Below, piece by piece: positions 16,152-24,916 of a stretch of 64,000 nucleotides of DNA. Source of the stretch: Reichenbachiella faecimaris (GTDB lineage Bacteria > Bacteroidota > Bacteroidia > Cytophagales > Cyclobacteriaceae); contig NZ_FWYF01000004.1 of NCBI RefSeq assembly GCF_900176375.1, positions 433,501 through 497,500 of the forward strand. Direction: 5' to 3'. How positions within the stretch are numbered: position 1 is the stretch's first letter; every line of letters starts with the position of its first letter. The notes below the pieces were generated by a model that was given only the letters and a program-made list of their open reading frames with translations, had not been told where the DNA came from and made no database searches. The translations under genes were made by a program, and so were the position numbers.

Positions 16152-16778
16152 ATGAAATCTGTCATTAAATATGTAGGATTGTCCCTGTTTCTGGCGTTTG
16201 TATTTACATTCATCGGATATCTATTTTGGCAGCAAGAAGTGCAATACACACTACCCACGCCAGTGCCAGACGACTATCAGATTGTTTACGTCAATCAATC
16301 CATCCATCTGGACAACTACCTAAAAAAGTCATCTCAATCTCCTATACTATATCATTTCTTTAGTCCCGAGTGTCCTTGCTCCCGATTCAATCTAAAGCAC
16401 TTCAATTCACTCAAAAGAAAATTTGGAGACCGCATGGAGTTTGTTGTGGTTATCCCAGAATACAGCGACCTCGATTTGTCCACGAAATACTTTGAAGGAG
16501 AGCTGAAAGTCATCAGGGACACAAACAGAACATTTGCCAACGAACTCGGCGTGTACTCTACCCCGCAAGCAGCCATTATCAGCAAAGAAAACAGACTCTA
16601 TTACAGAGGAAATTATAATCGGTCCCGCTATTGCACTGACCCGGGCAGCAATTTTGTCCAGATGGCCTTAGACTCCTTGTTTAGTGGCGCCCCTGCTCCA
16701 GCGTTTGGGTTGCTATCTACTGTTTCCTATGGATGTGGATTGGCCGAAGAATCAAAAAATATTTTCAGCATGTATTAA
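16152..16778 (+). CDS. Membrane-anchored thioredoxin-like protein (DUF6436-like)
   Basis: The 208-residue protein has one N-terminal transmembrane helix (about residues 8-27), then a periplasmic thioredoxin-like domain. The active-site position reads SPECPCSRFN near residue 75, and the cis-proline position is STPQAAII near 138. Cysteines also occur in RYCTDPG and YGCGLA. The SPECPCSRFN motif and overall plan match DUF6436-type proteins. A redox or sensing role outside the cytoplasm is plausible but unproven. The next gene (membrane CheA-like kinase) starts 20 bases after its stop, so the two are likely co-transcribed. Confidence 0.78.
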   Translation: MKSVIKYVGLSLFLAFVFTFIGYLFWQQEVQYTLPTPVPDDYQIVYVNQSIHLDNYLKKSSQSPILYHFFSPECPCSRFNLKHFNSLKRKFGDRMEFVVVIPEYSDLDLSTKYFEGELKVIRDTNRTFANELGVYSTPQAAIISKENRLYYRGNYNRSRYCTDPGSNFVQMALDSLFSGAPAPAFGLLSTVSYGCGLAEESKNIFSMY

Positions 16779-16798
16779 CAACTTATCAAGTTTCAGCC

Positions 16799-18874
16799 AT
16801 GAATAACCTAACAAAACCCGAACTCGCCGCTTCCTTTAAAGACATCAACTATAAGTCTGACGTCTTCATTATCAGGTTCTTGTACGCCCATGTTGCGTTT
16901 TCCTTGTTCCTTGCTACTTTCTATGACACTTGGCTTTTGGCTGTGGCCGTAGGAGCTTCTACTCTCATCACCTGGTATGTCATCAAATTGATTCTACCTG
17001 GTGCAGAGTTGCACAGATATGTAGCCAGTATGTTTTTTGGCGTATATGTTGGACTGTTTATTTATCAGATGCATGGGCTTTTTGAAATGCATTTCTTCGC
17101 CTTTATTGCCTCAGCCATCTTGATCACCTACCAAAACTGGAAGTTGCAAGTGCCCCTTATCCTTTTTGTGGGGCTTCACCATGCAGCCTTTGCCTACGCC
17201 CAATTCATTGGGAGTCAACAGGTCTATTTTACACAGCTTGAGTACATGGATTTACAGACTTTTATTTTCCATATCAGCTTGGCCATTACTGTAGTTACGA
17301 TTTGTGGTTTTTGGGCGCATAACCTTCGCCTATCAACCATAGCCAATGCTATGAAAGCTAAAGAGCTCGAAAATTCCAATTCAAAGCTGGAAAATTCCAT
17401 CAGTGAAATACAGGTAACCAATGCTGCTCTTGACAAAGAAAAAAAGGAGGTGAGATACTTGTACAACCAATCTGAGGCCGTATTTAATAACGTGGATGAA
17501 GGTATATTTTTATTGAACCCCGATTTCACCATTAGCGATGTTTATTCTAAACAAATGGAACAGATATTCGAACAAAAAGAAATCGCCAATCAGGAATTTA
17601 TCAATTTTATGCGACCCAGACTGGTTACGCGAGACTTAGAAGCACTTCAGATGTATATCAAGCATCTGTTTGACGCTGAGATTGAAACTGATGTACTCTC
17701 GCAGCTAAATCCCGTAGAGCACATTGAAATTTTCCATTATGACGAGCAAGGCATTGCACACTCGAAACATATCAAAATTTTGTTTTCAAGAGTATTCGAG
17801 GGAGAATCGATCAGAAACATTCTGGTAACGGTCATTGACGAAACAGAAACCGTACAACTAGAGATGAAGGTGAGAGAAGCAGAGCAAAAAAACAAGCAAG
17901 AAACAGAGCAAATGCTCAGTATTCTAAGAATAGAGCCTGATTTGCTCATGGACTTTTTGGTGACGGCAGAGGAAACTTTGGAAAGCATTTCCTTGCGCTA
18001 CGAGATGGACTCTAAGCATGACTATAATGAACTGATCAATTTCACATTCAATACAGTTCACAACCTAAAAGGCAATGCCTCATTGATTGATTTGCAATTA
18101 CTTACAGAAAAATTCCATGATCTTGAAAATTCATTGAGTAAGCTTAAAACCAAGAATGTGGTGGGCAATGACTTTTTGAATATCCTGTATGAAATCAGTG
18201 AGATATCTATTCTTTTATCCAACATCAAGAGCTTGCTCAACAGGGTTATTAATATCTCTACCCAGTTTTCTCAAAAGCAATTGAATACTGACGAAAGATT
18301 GATCGAAGCACTCGAAAGAGGTGCCAAACGCATCAGTGCGGATGTAGGCAAGAAAGTGAAGTTTCAGTTTGCCAATGACAAGCACATCTCCATACCTGAA
18401 AAATACAAGCTGGACATCAAAGACATCAGCATCCAACTGATTAGAAACTCAATCATGCATGGTATTGAATTCCCAGAGGAACGAACTACGTTCAACAAAC
18501 CAGAAGAAGCACTTATTCAACTGTCGCTCGATCAATCTACAAAAGACGGGAATCTCCATTTCAAGTACAAGGATGACGGACAGGGGCTTGACCTTAAAAA
18601 AATCCTCAGACAAGCCATTGACAAAGGAATGGTATCTAAAGAGCAGGCCCAGAACTTCGAAGCCAAGGATATACTCAAGCTTCTGTTCAAAGATGGGTTC
18701 TCTACTTCAGAAAGCGTAACAGAGCATTCTGGACGTGGGCATGGTCTGAGCTTGGTCAATTCGCTCACCAAAAAACATAAAGGGAAACTCAATATCTCCT
18801 TTAAAAAAGGGCAGTCTTTTGAACTGGACTTTATTTTCCCTACAAACACACAAGAACTAGCCATTGTGGCCTAA
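16799..18874 (+). CDS. Membrane-bound CheA-like sensor kinase with Hpt and ATPase domains
   Basis: From the ATG at 16799 the protein has 691 residues; an upstream ATG at 16733 would overlap the previous gene and add an unlikely segment. Residues about 24-172 form five or six membrane helices, 185-220 a coiled coil, 225-350 a PAS-like region, and 375-480 an Hpt domain with phospho-acceptor His421 in HNLKGNAS. The ATPase domain has N-box QLIRNSIMHGIE (Asn550), G1 DDGQG (592-596) and G2 GRGHGL (645-650), all CheA-like. There is no CheW-like P5 domain at the end, so it is unlikely to join receptor arrays. CheY and CheX genes follow directly. Confidence 0.85.
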   Translation: MNNLTKPELAASFKDINYKSDVFIIRFLYAHVAFSLFLATFYDTWLLAVAVGASTLITWYVIKLILPGAELHRYVASMFFGVYVGLFIYQMHGLFEMHFFAFIASAILITYQNWKLQVPLILFVGLHHAAFAYAQFIGSQQVYFTQLEYMDLQTFIFHISLAITVVTICGFWAHNLRLSTIANAMKAKELENSNSKLENSISEIQVTNAALDKEKKEVRYLYNQSEAVFNNVDEGIFLLNPDFTISDVYSKQMEQIFEQKEIANQEFINFMRPRLVTRDLEALQMYIKHLFDAEIETDVLSQLNPVEHIEIFHYDEQGIAHSKHIKILFSRVFEGESIRNILVTVIDETETVQLEMKVREAEQKNKQETEQMLSILRIEPDLLMDFLVTAEETLESISLRYEMDSKHDYNELINFTFNTVHNLKGNASLIDLQLLTEKFHDLENSLSKLKTKNVVGNDFLNILYEISEISILLSNIKSLLNRVINISTQFSQKQLNTDERLIEALERGAKRISADVGKKVKFQFANDKHISIPEKYKLDIKDISIQLIRNSIMHGIEFPEERTTFNKPEEALIQLSLDQSTKDGNLHFKYKDDGQGLDLKKILRQAIDKGMVSKEQAQNFEAKDILKLLFKDGFSTSESVTEHSGRGHGLSLVNSLTKKHKGKLNISFKKGQSFELDFIFPTNTQELAIVA

Positions 18875-18885
18875 ACCAATTGAAT

Positions 18886-19248
18886 ATGAAATTACTCATT
18901 GTGGATGACTCATCTGTCATGCGTCGCACTATTGAAAAGCACTTAAATAGTTACAATCTTGAAATCGTCGGAATGGCCAGAAATGGAAAGGAAGCCATAG
19001 AACAATTCGAAGAAAAAAAACCAGAAGTGGTAACCTTAGACATCACCATGCCCGAAATGGATGGTCTTACCTGCCTGGACAAGATGATGACCATCAACCC
19101 AAAAGCCCGTGTCATGATTATCACGGCACTGTCTGATAAATATACAGGGCTACTGGCGCTAGATAAAGGAGCTAGGGGCTTTTTATACAAACCTGTCAGC
19201 CAAACGGATCTCATAACCGCATTTGATAAATTACTAAAAAGAAATTAA
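18886..19248 (+). CDS. CheY-like single-domain response regulator
   Basis: Using the ATG at 18886 (a TTG two codons earlier is the only alternative) the protein has 120 residues and is a lone receiver domain. Acidic pair Asp7/Asp8 is in LLIVDDSS, phosphorylation site Asp52 in VTLDITMPEMDG, Thr80 in MIITALS and Lys102 in FLYKPVS. There is no output domain, so it should act by protein contact. It lies between the CheA-like kinase and a CheX-like phosphatase and is presumably phosphorylated by one and dephosphorylated by the other. Confidence 0.92.
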   Translation: MKLLIVDDSSVMRRTIEKHLNSYNLEIVGMARNGKEAIEQFEEKKPEVVTLDITMPEMDGLTCLDKMMTINPKARVMIITALSDKYTGLLALDKGARGFLYKPVSQTDLITAFDKLLKRN

Positions 19249-19253
19249 CCGCT

Positions 19254-19727
19254 ATGTATAAGGAAAAAGAAAAAGTTGAATTCGAAGAGACCTGCCAATT
19301 GTTCATCAATTCTGTGAATAATTACTTTGGCCATTTGACAGGAGAAGTATCCCAAACCAGTGTGCCCTATCTCAAAACAGTAGACAATGTGATGCTCAAA
19401 GACTATACTGGCATGATTGGCATCTCAGGCGACCGCAAAGGATTTGTGTATATCTCTGGAGACACCAACCTATACAAAGAATTGGTCACGTTATTTCTGG
19501 ATATTGAAGAACCTAGCTCGTCCGACTTGCTCGATATGGCTGGGGAATTGTCCAATGTGGTATCTGGTAATGTGAGAGAAACTTACGGTAAAAATTTCAT
19601 GATTTCAGTACCCATAGTATTCAAAGGCGCTCCCGAAAAACTTAAGTTCCCAAAAGGGGTGCCCATTTATGTTATACCCATTAAATGGAAATCACATGAG
19701 GCCTTTATTGTTATTGGACTCAACTAA
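19254..19727 (+). CDS. CheX-like CheY-P phosphatase
   Basis: The 157-residue protein is a CheC/CheX-type domain. The phosphatase motif ExxN is present as GELSNVVSGN, with Glu98 and Asn101, in the helix starting DLLDMAGELS. A second motif was not found, as expected for the single-centred CheX form. It starts five bases after the CheY stop, so it is the last gene of the operon, and a strong hairpin follows. In family terms it speeds loss of phosphate from CheY-P; the target here should be the neighbouring regulator. Confidence 0.85.
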   Translation: MYKEKEKVEFEETCQLFINSVNNYFGHLTGEVSQTSVPYLKTVDNVMLKDYTGMIGISGDRKGFVYISGDTNLYKELVTLFLDIEEPSSSDLLDMAGELSNVVSGNVRETYGKNFMISVPIVFKGAPEKLKFPKGVPIYVIPIKWKSHEAFIVIGLN

Positions 19728-19752
19728 CTAGTTTATGTTTTGGTTTTAGCTT

Positions 19753-19782
19753 CGCTGACCTTGATTCCAGGCAAGGTCAGCG
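19753..19782. terminator. Bidirectional terminator hairpin
   Basis: A perfect 11-bp stem, CGCTGACCTTG (19753-19763) with CAAGGTCAGCG (19772-19782), encloses an 8-base loop and is followed by ATTAATTT. It sits between the convergent CheX and phosphatase genes and can serve both. Confidence 0.75.
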
Positions 19783-19788
19783 ATTAAT

Positions 19789-20748
19789 TTACTTCTTAAT
19801 ACTATATTTATAAATCACTTCTCCTTGATGGTCTACAAACTGGACAAGCAGCTGATCCTTAGTGGCTGAAGCCGTAGCAAATCCGTGCTGAGATGCTGAA
19901 AACAAGGAATATTCCATTTTTCCTGTGGGTCTAACTTCTGATCCAGCACCTGAAATAAAATGATGTGTTTTGTAAGAAGGATTATAAATATGCTGAAGAT
20001 CATGCTCGTGACCAGCGAAATATACATCCACGTTATGCTTCTTTAGCACTTTCTCTAAATGACCTCTAACATCCTGAGTGGCCTCAATGCGTTTGCCTCC
20101 AGAATAAAGTGGATGATGACCAACCACAACTTTCCAATCCGCTGAATTATCTGCTAAGACGCTATCCATCCAAAGCAGTTGCTTGGTACTGTCTTGTTTC
20201 CATACCGCCTTGTATTTTTCTTCTTCATAATATCCATCTTCAAAAGGGCTGGTGTCGATAAATACAAACTTAACTGTGACTCCATCTTCCTCTTTCTCTT
20301 TTACAAAGTACTGTGCGGGCATATTCCACCTTTGGCTTACGTGCGTGTAATCTATTTCAGCCTGATAGTTCCCTCTATAGTCATGATTGCCAAGAACTGC
20401 GTACCACGGCACAAAAAGACCGAAACCTTTATACACATTTTCGAACGAAGAAATCCAATAAGGATCTTGTACACTGGCCACACCATCTGGGTAGAAATTG
20501 TCACCTGTGGTAAGGATAAACTCTGGTTCTAAGGTTTTGGTAATGGCCTGCATCTGATCAGCTACCTCTTGCTGGCCATCATAGCCATTGCGCCCGAAGT
20601 CGCCTATTACGTACCAGTTTAGCGCATCTTCTAGGATTTCCATCTCAGACACGGAGGCTTTGGAAGCTTCCTGATTGCTCTTATTCGAAAAGCAACCAAG
20701 CGTAAGGAGCAATGACAGTATACTTAGATATATTATTTCTTTTTTCAT
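19789..20748 (-). CDS. Purple acid phosphatase-like metallophosphoesterase, lipoprotein
   Basis: This 319-residue protein begins with a lipoprotein signal (LLTLGC, Cys19), so it is anchored in an envelope membrane. The calcineurin-like metal ligands are all visible: GDFGRNG, TGDNFYPDG with the Tyr expected of the purple acid phosphatase iron site, LGNHDYRGN, VGHHPLYSGG and AGHEHDLQH. Length and motif spacing match tartrate-resistant (mammalian type 5) acid phosphatases rather than plant ones. It would release phosphate from organic phosphomonoesters outside the cytoplasm. A TonB receptor gene is just upstream on the same strand (74-bp gap), which suggests joint phosphate-ester use. Confidence 0.88.
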   Translation of the reverse strand: MKKEIIYLSILSLLLTLGCFSNKSNQEASKASVSEMEILEDALNWYVIGDFGRNGYDGQQEVADQMQAITKTLEPEFILTTGDNFYPDGVASVQDPYWISSFENVYKGFGLFVPWYAVLGNHDYRGNYQAEIDYTHVSQRWNMPAQYFVKEKEEDGVTVKFVFIDTSPFEDGYYEEEKYKAVWKQDSTKQLLWMDSVLADNSADWKVVVGHHPLYSGGKRIEATQDVRGHLEKVLKKHNVDVYFAGHEHDLQHIYNPSYKTHHFISGAGSEVRPTGKMEYSLFSASQHGFATASATKDQLLVQFVDHQGEVIYKYSIKK

Positions 20749-20822
20749 AGTTTTGGTTTTAAGGAAATGAAAAAGACCACGACAAGGCGTGATCCTTTTC
20801 TAACCCAAAAGTTTTAAAATAT

Positions 20823-23693
20823 TTAGTTGTTAAACAAATCGAATTTCAATCCTAAGTTGTACTTAGGACCGTAATATTCCATTTGCATAGTTCGGCTCTC
20901 AATACCCTGATAGTATCTCAAAGGCTGATTGGTCAAATTATTCGCCTCAGCGAAAAGTCTCAAATTCTTAGTGAAAGCATACGATGCATTGACATCCACA
21001 AACATCTGCTTGTCATAGTATCTGTCGTAGAATGCGTCATCTCCCACTTCGTCGATATAATCAGAAGAAAAGTTTATGGACGCTCTAATTACCAATTTTT
21101 GAGTCTCAAATGACAATGAAGCATTGACCAAATGGTCAGCCGTGCCTGGCAAATCCAACCCTTCTCTTTCATCACCATCTTCGTTGGCGATGCCACTTAC
21201 ATCTGAAGCATTGAAGGTATAGTTGGCGTATACGCCCAATCCCTTCCAAATACCAGGCAAGAAATCCAGTTGGCGCTGAGCCGCAATTTCAAACCCTGTG
21301 ATGTTTCCTTTTCCACTATTCTCAGGTGTCAACACATCAAAATCATCACCATTGTAGTCTTCGGTCGACTGATGAAAATAGATGAAGTTGTCTATGTTTT
21401 TGTAAAATACACCTGCAGATAGTAAACCTACAGATTCGAAGTAGTATTCTGCGTTAAAGTCAAAGTTCATAGATGTAGTAGGATCCAGGTCAGGGTTACC
21501 TTGCGAAATTTCTTCATCTTCTTCTACTACATATCTGTAAGGCACTAAATCGTAATAATTTGGTCTAGCCAATGAATTCGTCCAAGCCGCTCTCAGAATT
21601 AAATTCTCATTTGCCGCATATCTCAGATGAACGGCAGGTAAGAAGTTGAAATAAGATTTGTTATTTTCCAAAGGAGAAATACTGCCATCATCCTCAATAT
21701 ACTGATAACCAATGTAATCTGAACTTGTATTTTCAGCTCTCGCTCCTACGATGAATTTCAATTGATCGTTCAAATTTTGAGACCATTGTACATATCCGGC
21801 AGTTACGGTTTCCTCAGCTTCATAGTTCGCAGTTTGATACTCTTCAGGCAAGTCTTCGCCGTCAAAAAGGTTTGTATTATACAAATCCAAATTTCCTAAA
21901 TATGCCGCTGATGCGAAATCACCAGACTGGTAATTAGACCCTGCTAGAAAGTCAGCATTTGTTCTATCGTCTGTAGCGATTTGATTCAAAAATTCAACAC
22001 TCGCATCATCAATCCAGCTATATTCCACAAACCCGTTATTTCTGTCCTTGGTTTTGTTGTTCACCTTTCCACCAAACTTCAAATTACCAGACTGTCCGTC
22101 AACTACCGACAAAGGAATTTTCAAATCCAACTGAGCAGTGAAGTTCTCTTCTTCTGTCAATTGGTTTTCTTCTTCGATTTTGTCGAAAACGAAATTCGAA
22201 GATTCCAGTAAATTTTTCTCATTGATTACTAACTGTGGCTTTCTCGTGTCATCCATAGATTGATTCATGTTCACTGTTAAATCCTCGTCTGTTTCATACA
22301 CAATATACCTCTCATGAGGGCGCTCTTCTGAAGCTTTTGAGTAAGACCCATTCCACTTAGCTTCAATATTTCCAAAGAAATGAACCCCACTTAGTGAGTA
22401 TGATTGTACTCTTTGATCTTCCAATCTTCTATTCTTGGTTCGGTCGCTATCTAAACCACCCTTTGTCTGACGATCTCCAACTGCAATCCACTCTGTAGGT
22501 GCTGCATTCACGCCATTGCCAAATTCTGCACCATCGATCTCAGTAGTCAGTCTGTATCTGTTTTCCCAATCATCTCTCCAGTTGTACATGCTTTTCGCAT
22601 AGATTGTGTGATTGTCATTGATTTTGTAGTCCAGATTCAAAGAAAGGCTTCTTCTGGTTCTGTCTACATCATAATCTCTTACTTCGTTTACCGCCAAATA
22701 TGGATCTACTTCCACATCTTCAATATTGTTTCCGCCTTCAGGCAAATCCTCATCAAAATCTGCATTTTCCACTTCATTTTCCCATTCCGCTTCTACGTTG
22801 TGAGATCCAATTTTATCTTGTCTGTATGACCCAGAAAGTACAGCACCCAATTTGTTATCAAAAAACCTATTGCTCAAGACTAAACTCGAATTGAATCCAG
22901 GAGCATCTCCTACTTCGTTGTAACTACCTGCAAGCGTTCCTGAGGCTCTAAATCCGTCTCCAGCCGATCTCGTAACCAAATTGACAGATCCGCCTATCGC
23001 ATCGCCATCCATCTCTGGTAATAATGCCTTGTTTACTTCTATCATTTGAATCATATCTGCTGGAATCAAGTCCATTTGGATATTTCTATTGTCTCCTTCA
23101 GCAGATGGTATCCTGTTGCCATTTACAGTTACTGAGTTCAGTTGTGGAGCCAATCCACGGATCACAATATTTCTTGCTTCACCTTGATCACCTTGCATCG
23201 TGATACCAGGCACTCTTTTCAATGCATCCCCTACATTCGCATCAGGGAATCTCCCGATTTGATCTGCAGCCACTACATTAGTAATATTGCTATTTGCTCT
23301 TTGCTGGTTGATTGCTTTGGCTTGACCTTTCAATCTATCACCCAAGACCAAAACTTCATCTCCCAATATGACACCTGGTTCTAAAGAGATATTGTGCTGA
23401 ACCAAGGTCACTTCCTCTACATTAATTTTTTCTACAAACGGCTTATAACCTATATAAGAAATTGTCAATGTGTATTCACCCGTAGGCACATCCAGTATTA
23501 CAAAAGCACCGTCAGCATCAGAAACAGATCCTTTGCCAGACAACTCGTCTAAAATAACAGTTGCGCCCGGCATGGCCAGTCCATTTTCGTCTACTACCTT
23601 TCCGAAGATAGTTCCATCTACCGCCTGTGCCAATCCAGGAAGAAGCACCAACAACAGTACTAATGCTTTTAAGAGTATTATTTTTTTCATCAT
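20823..23693 (-). CDS. TonB-dependent outer-membrane receptor (phosphate-ester linked by context)
   Basis: The 956-residue protein has a signal peptide (residues 1-24), a carboxypeptidase-regulatory-like domain (about 26-110, GKVVDENGLAMPGATV), a plug domain (about 120-245, with RFPDANVGDALKRVPGI and NIVIRGLAPQLNSVTVNG) and a C-terminal 22-strand barrel ending in LGLKFDLFNN. Aromatic-rich strands and the final Phe fit BamA insertion. The plug type is that of large TonB receptors often paired with phytase or phosphatase genes. The acid phosphatase downstream suggests it takes up phosphate-containing organics; the ligand is not readable from sequence. On its strand a TACTTTCG sequence about 45 bases upstream resembles a -7 motif. 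Confidence 0.9.
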   Translation of the reverse strand: MMKKIILLKALVLLLVLLPGLAQAVDGTIFGKVVDENGLAMPGATVILDELSGKGSVSDADGAFVILDVPTGEYTLTISYIGYKPFVEKINVEEVTLVQHNISLEPGVILGDEVLVLGDRLKGQAKAINQQRANSNITNVVAADQIGRFPDANVGDALKRVPGITMQGDQGEARNIVIRGLAPQLNSVTVNGNRIPSAEGDNRNIQMDLIPADMIQMIEVNKALLPEMDGDAIGGSVNLVTRSAGDGFRASGTLAGSYNEVGDAPGFNSSLVLSNRFFDNKLGAVLSGSYRQDKIGSHNVEAEWENEVENADFDEDLPEGGNNIEDVEVDPYLAVNEVRDYDVDRTRRSLSLNLDYKINDNHTIYAKSMYNWRDDWENRYRLTTEIDGAEFGNGVNAAPTEWIAVGDRQTKGGLDSDRTKNRRLEDQRVQSYSLSGVHFFGNIEAKWNGSYSKASEERPHERYIVYETDEDLTVNMNQSMDDTRKPQLVINEKNLLESSNFVFDKIEEENQLTEEENFTAQLDLKIPLSVVDGQSGNLKFGGKVNNKTKDRNNGFVEYSWIDDASVEFLNQIATDDRTNADFLAGSNYQSGDFASAAYLGNLDLYNTNLFDGEDLPEEYQTANYEAEETVTAGYVQWSQNLNDQLKFIVGARAENTSSDYIGYQYIEDDGSISPLENNKSYFNFLPAVHLRYAANENLILRAAWTNSLARPNYYDLVPYRYVVEEDEEISQGNPDLDPTTSMNFDFNAEYYFESVGLLSAGVFYKNIDNFIYFHQSTEDYNGDDFDVLTPENSGKGNITGFEIAAQRQLDFLPGIWKGLGVYANYTFNASDVSGIANEDGDEREGLDLPGTADHLVNASLSFETQKLVIRASINFSSDYIDEVGDDAFYDRYYDKQMFVDVNASYAFTKNLRLFAEANNLTNQPLRYYQGIESRTMQMEYYGPKYNLGLKFDLFNN

Positions 23694-23917
23694 TATTCAG
23701 TTTGATTATAGAATTATGCTGCGAAAGTACAGGGACAGTATTACGAACCGTTTAGCCAGATTTCATCAAAAGGTTACCAAACTGAGGAGAGATATTATGT
23801 TTACTTTATCGCAATATTACTATATCATCGAATTGTTAAATTCAATCTGAGCATAACAGGAAATGCTAAAAATTGTTAAATGAAGAAAAGCGCCTTTTTG
23901 GCTAGCCAGAGGATACC

Positions 23918-23925
23918 TATATTTG
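23918..23925 (+). promoter_or_regulatory. -7 promoter motif TATATTTG
   Basis: Exact TAnnTTTG match 22 bases before the ATG at 23948. A TTG at 23927 that would lengthen the ORF lies directly beside this motif and is not credible as a start. Confidence 0.65.
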
Positions 23926-23947
23926 TTTGATTTGTAAACACAATTTT

Positions 23948-24916
23948 ATGATCTGGAGCGGTGAAGTCGGAAGCCTAGAATTATTATTTATCCTATTATT
24001 CGGCCTTTTCTATGTATTATATATTTTTAAAACTATCCGTGCGGCTAAATCTTTAGGTACAGGCTACAGACGCGTGTTTTATAAAATTGCATTGAGAGCA
24101 GCTTATTTCAGTCTGTTTATAGTAGCACTACTCGGCCCCTCTTTTGGAGAATCCACTAAAGAAATCAAATCCATAGGCAAGGACATTTTCATTGCCATAG
24201 ACTTATCTGAATCCATGAACGCCTATGATATCCAGCCAACGCGTTTAGAAAAAATCAAATTTGAATTGAAAGAAATCGTAGAGGCGTTCTCATCTGATAG
24301 AATTGGTTTGATTATGTTCTCCAATGAAGCGTACGTACAATGTCCGTTGACTTATGACAAGAGTGCCTTGAACCTCTTTATTGAAACGCTCAATACAAAT
24401 CTTGTCCCAAACACTGGAACAGATTTTGGCCCTCCACTCAAAATGGCTTTGGGCAAAATTTCGGATGACAAAGAAACTGTCACCAGACAAAAATCTAAAA
24501 TCATTATCCTGATCAGTGATGGAGAAGACTTTGGGGAAAACACGGCCAGTATTGCAAAAACCATTGAAGAGGAGGGCATTAAGTTATTCACACTCGGAAT
24601 TGGCACAGCCCAGGGCAGCAAAATCATGACGCAGCGCGGATTCAAAAAAGACAACCATGGGCAAGAAGTAGTCTCTAAACTAAATCCTGTATCCTTGAAA
24701 AAATTGGCCTCAGCCACTAGTGGAAAATATTTTGAAATCAATGCTTCTCAAAATGATGTGGAAAAATTGATCAATACCATAGGAGACATAGAAGGAGAGC
24801 TTCGTGATTCGAAAACCATGGATGTCTCTGCTAATAAGTATTACTATTTTCTGGCATTGGCTCTCTTTTTGATCTTTTTGGATGCAGTACTCAAAGTAAG
24901 AACAGTAAACATATGA
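23948..24916 (+). CDS. BatA/BatB-like von Willebrand factor A membrane protein
   Basis: The 322-residue protein has an N-terminal transmembrane helix (about 6-25), a second (about 45-62), a VWA domain (about 78-280) and a final helix near 297-315. The metal-ion-dependent adhesion site is present as DLSESMNA (DxSxS), with Thr in GTDFGPP and Asp in ISDGEDFG. This matches Bat proteins of the Bacteroidota aerotolerance operon, which are thought to act in the envelope under stress. It overlaps the next TPR gene by four bases (ATGA). Only one VWA gene is present, whereas Bat loci usually carry batA and batB in tandem. Confidence 0.85.
   Translation: MIWSGEVGSLELLFILLFGLFYVLYIFKTIRAAKSLGTGYRRVFYKIALRAAYFSLFIVALLGPSFGESTKEIKSIGKDIFIAIDLSESMNAYDIQPTRLEKIKFELKEIVEAFSSDRIGLIMFSNEAYVQCPLTYDKSALNLFIETLNTNLVPNTGTDFGPPLKMALGKISDDKETVTRQKSKIIILISDGEDFGENTASIAKTIEEEGIKLFTLGIGTAQGSKIMTQRGFKKDNHGQEVVSKLNPVSLKKLASATSGKYFEINASQNDVEKLINTIGDIEGELRDSKTMDVSANKYYYFLALALFLIFLDAVLKVRTVNI

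Noticed and set aside
16733..16798. ATG-started extension of the CheA-like kinase
   Set aside because: It overlaps the preceding gene out of frame and adds residues before the first membrane helix with no family support.
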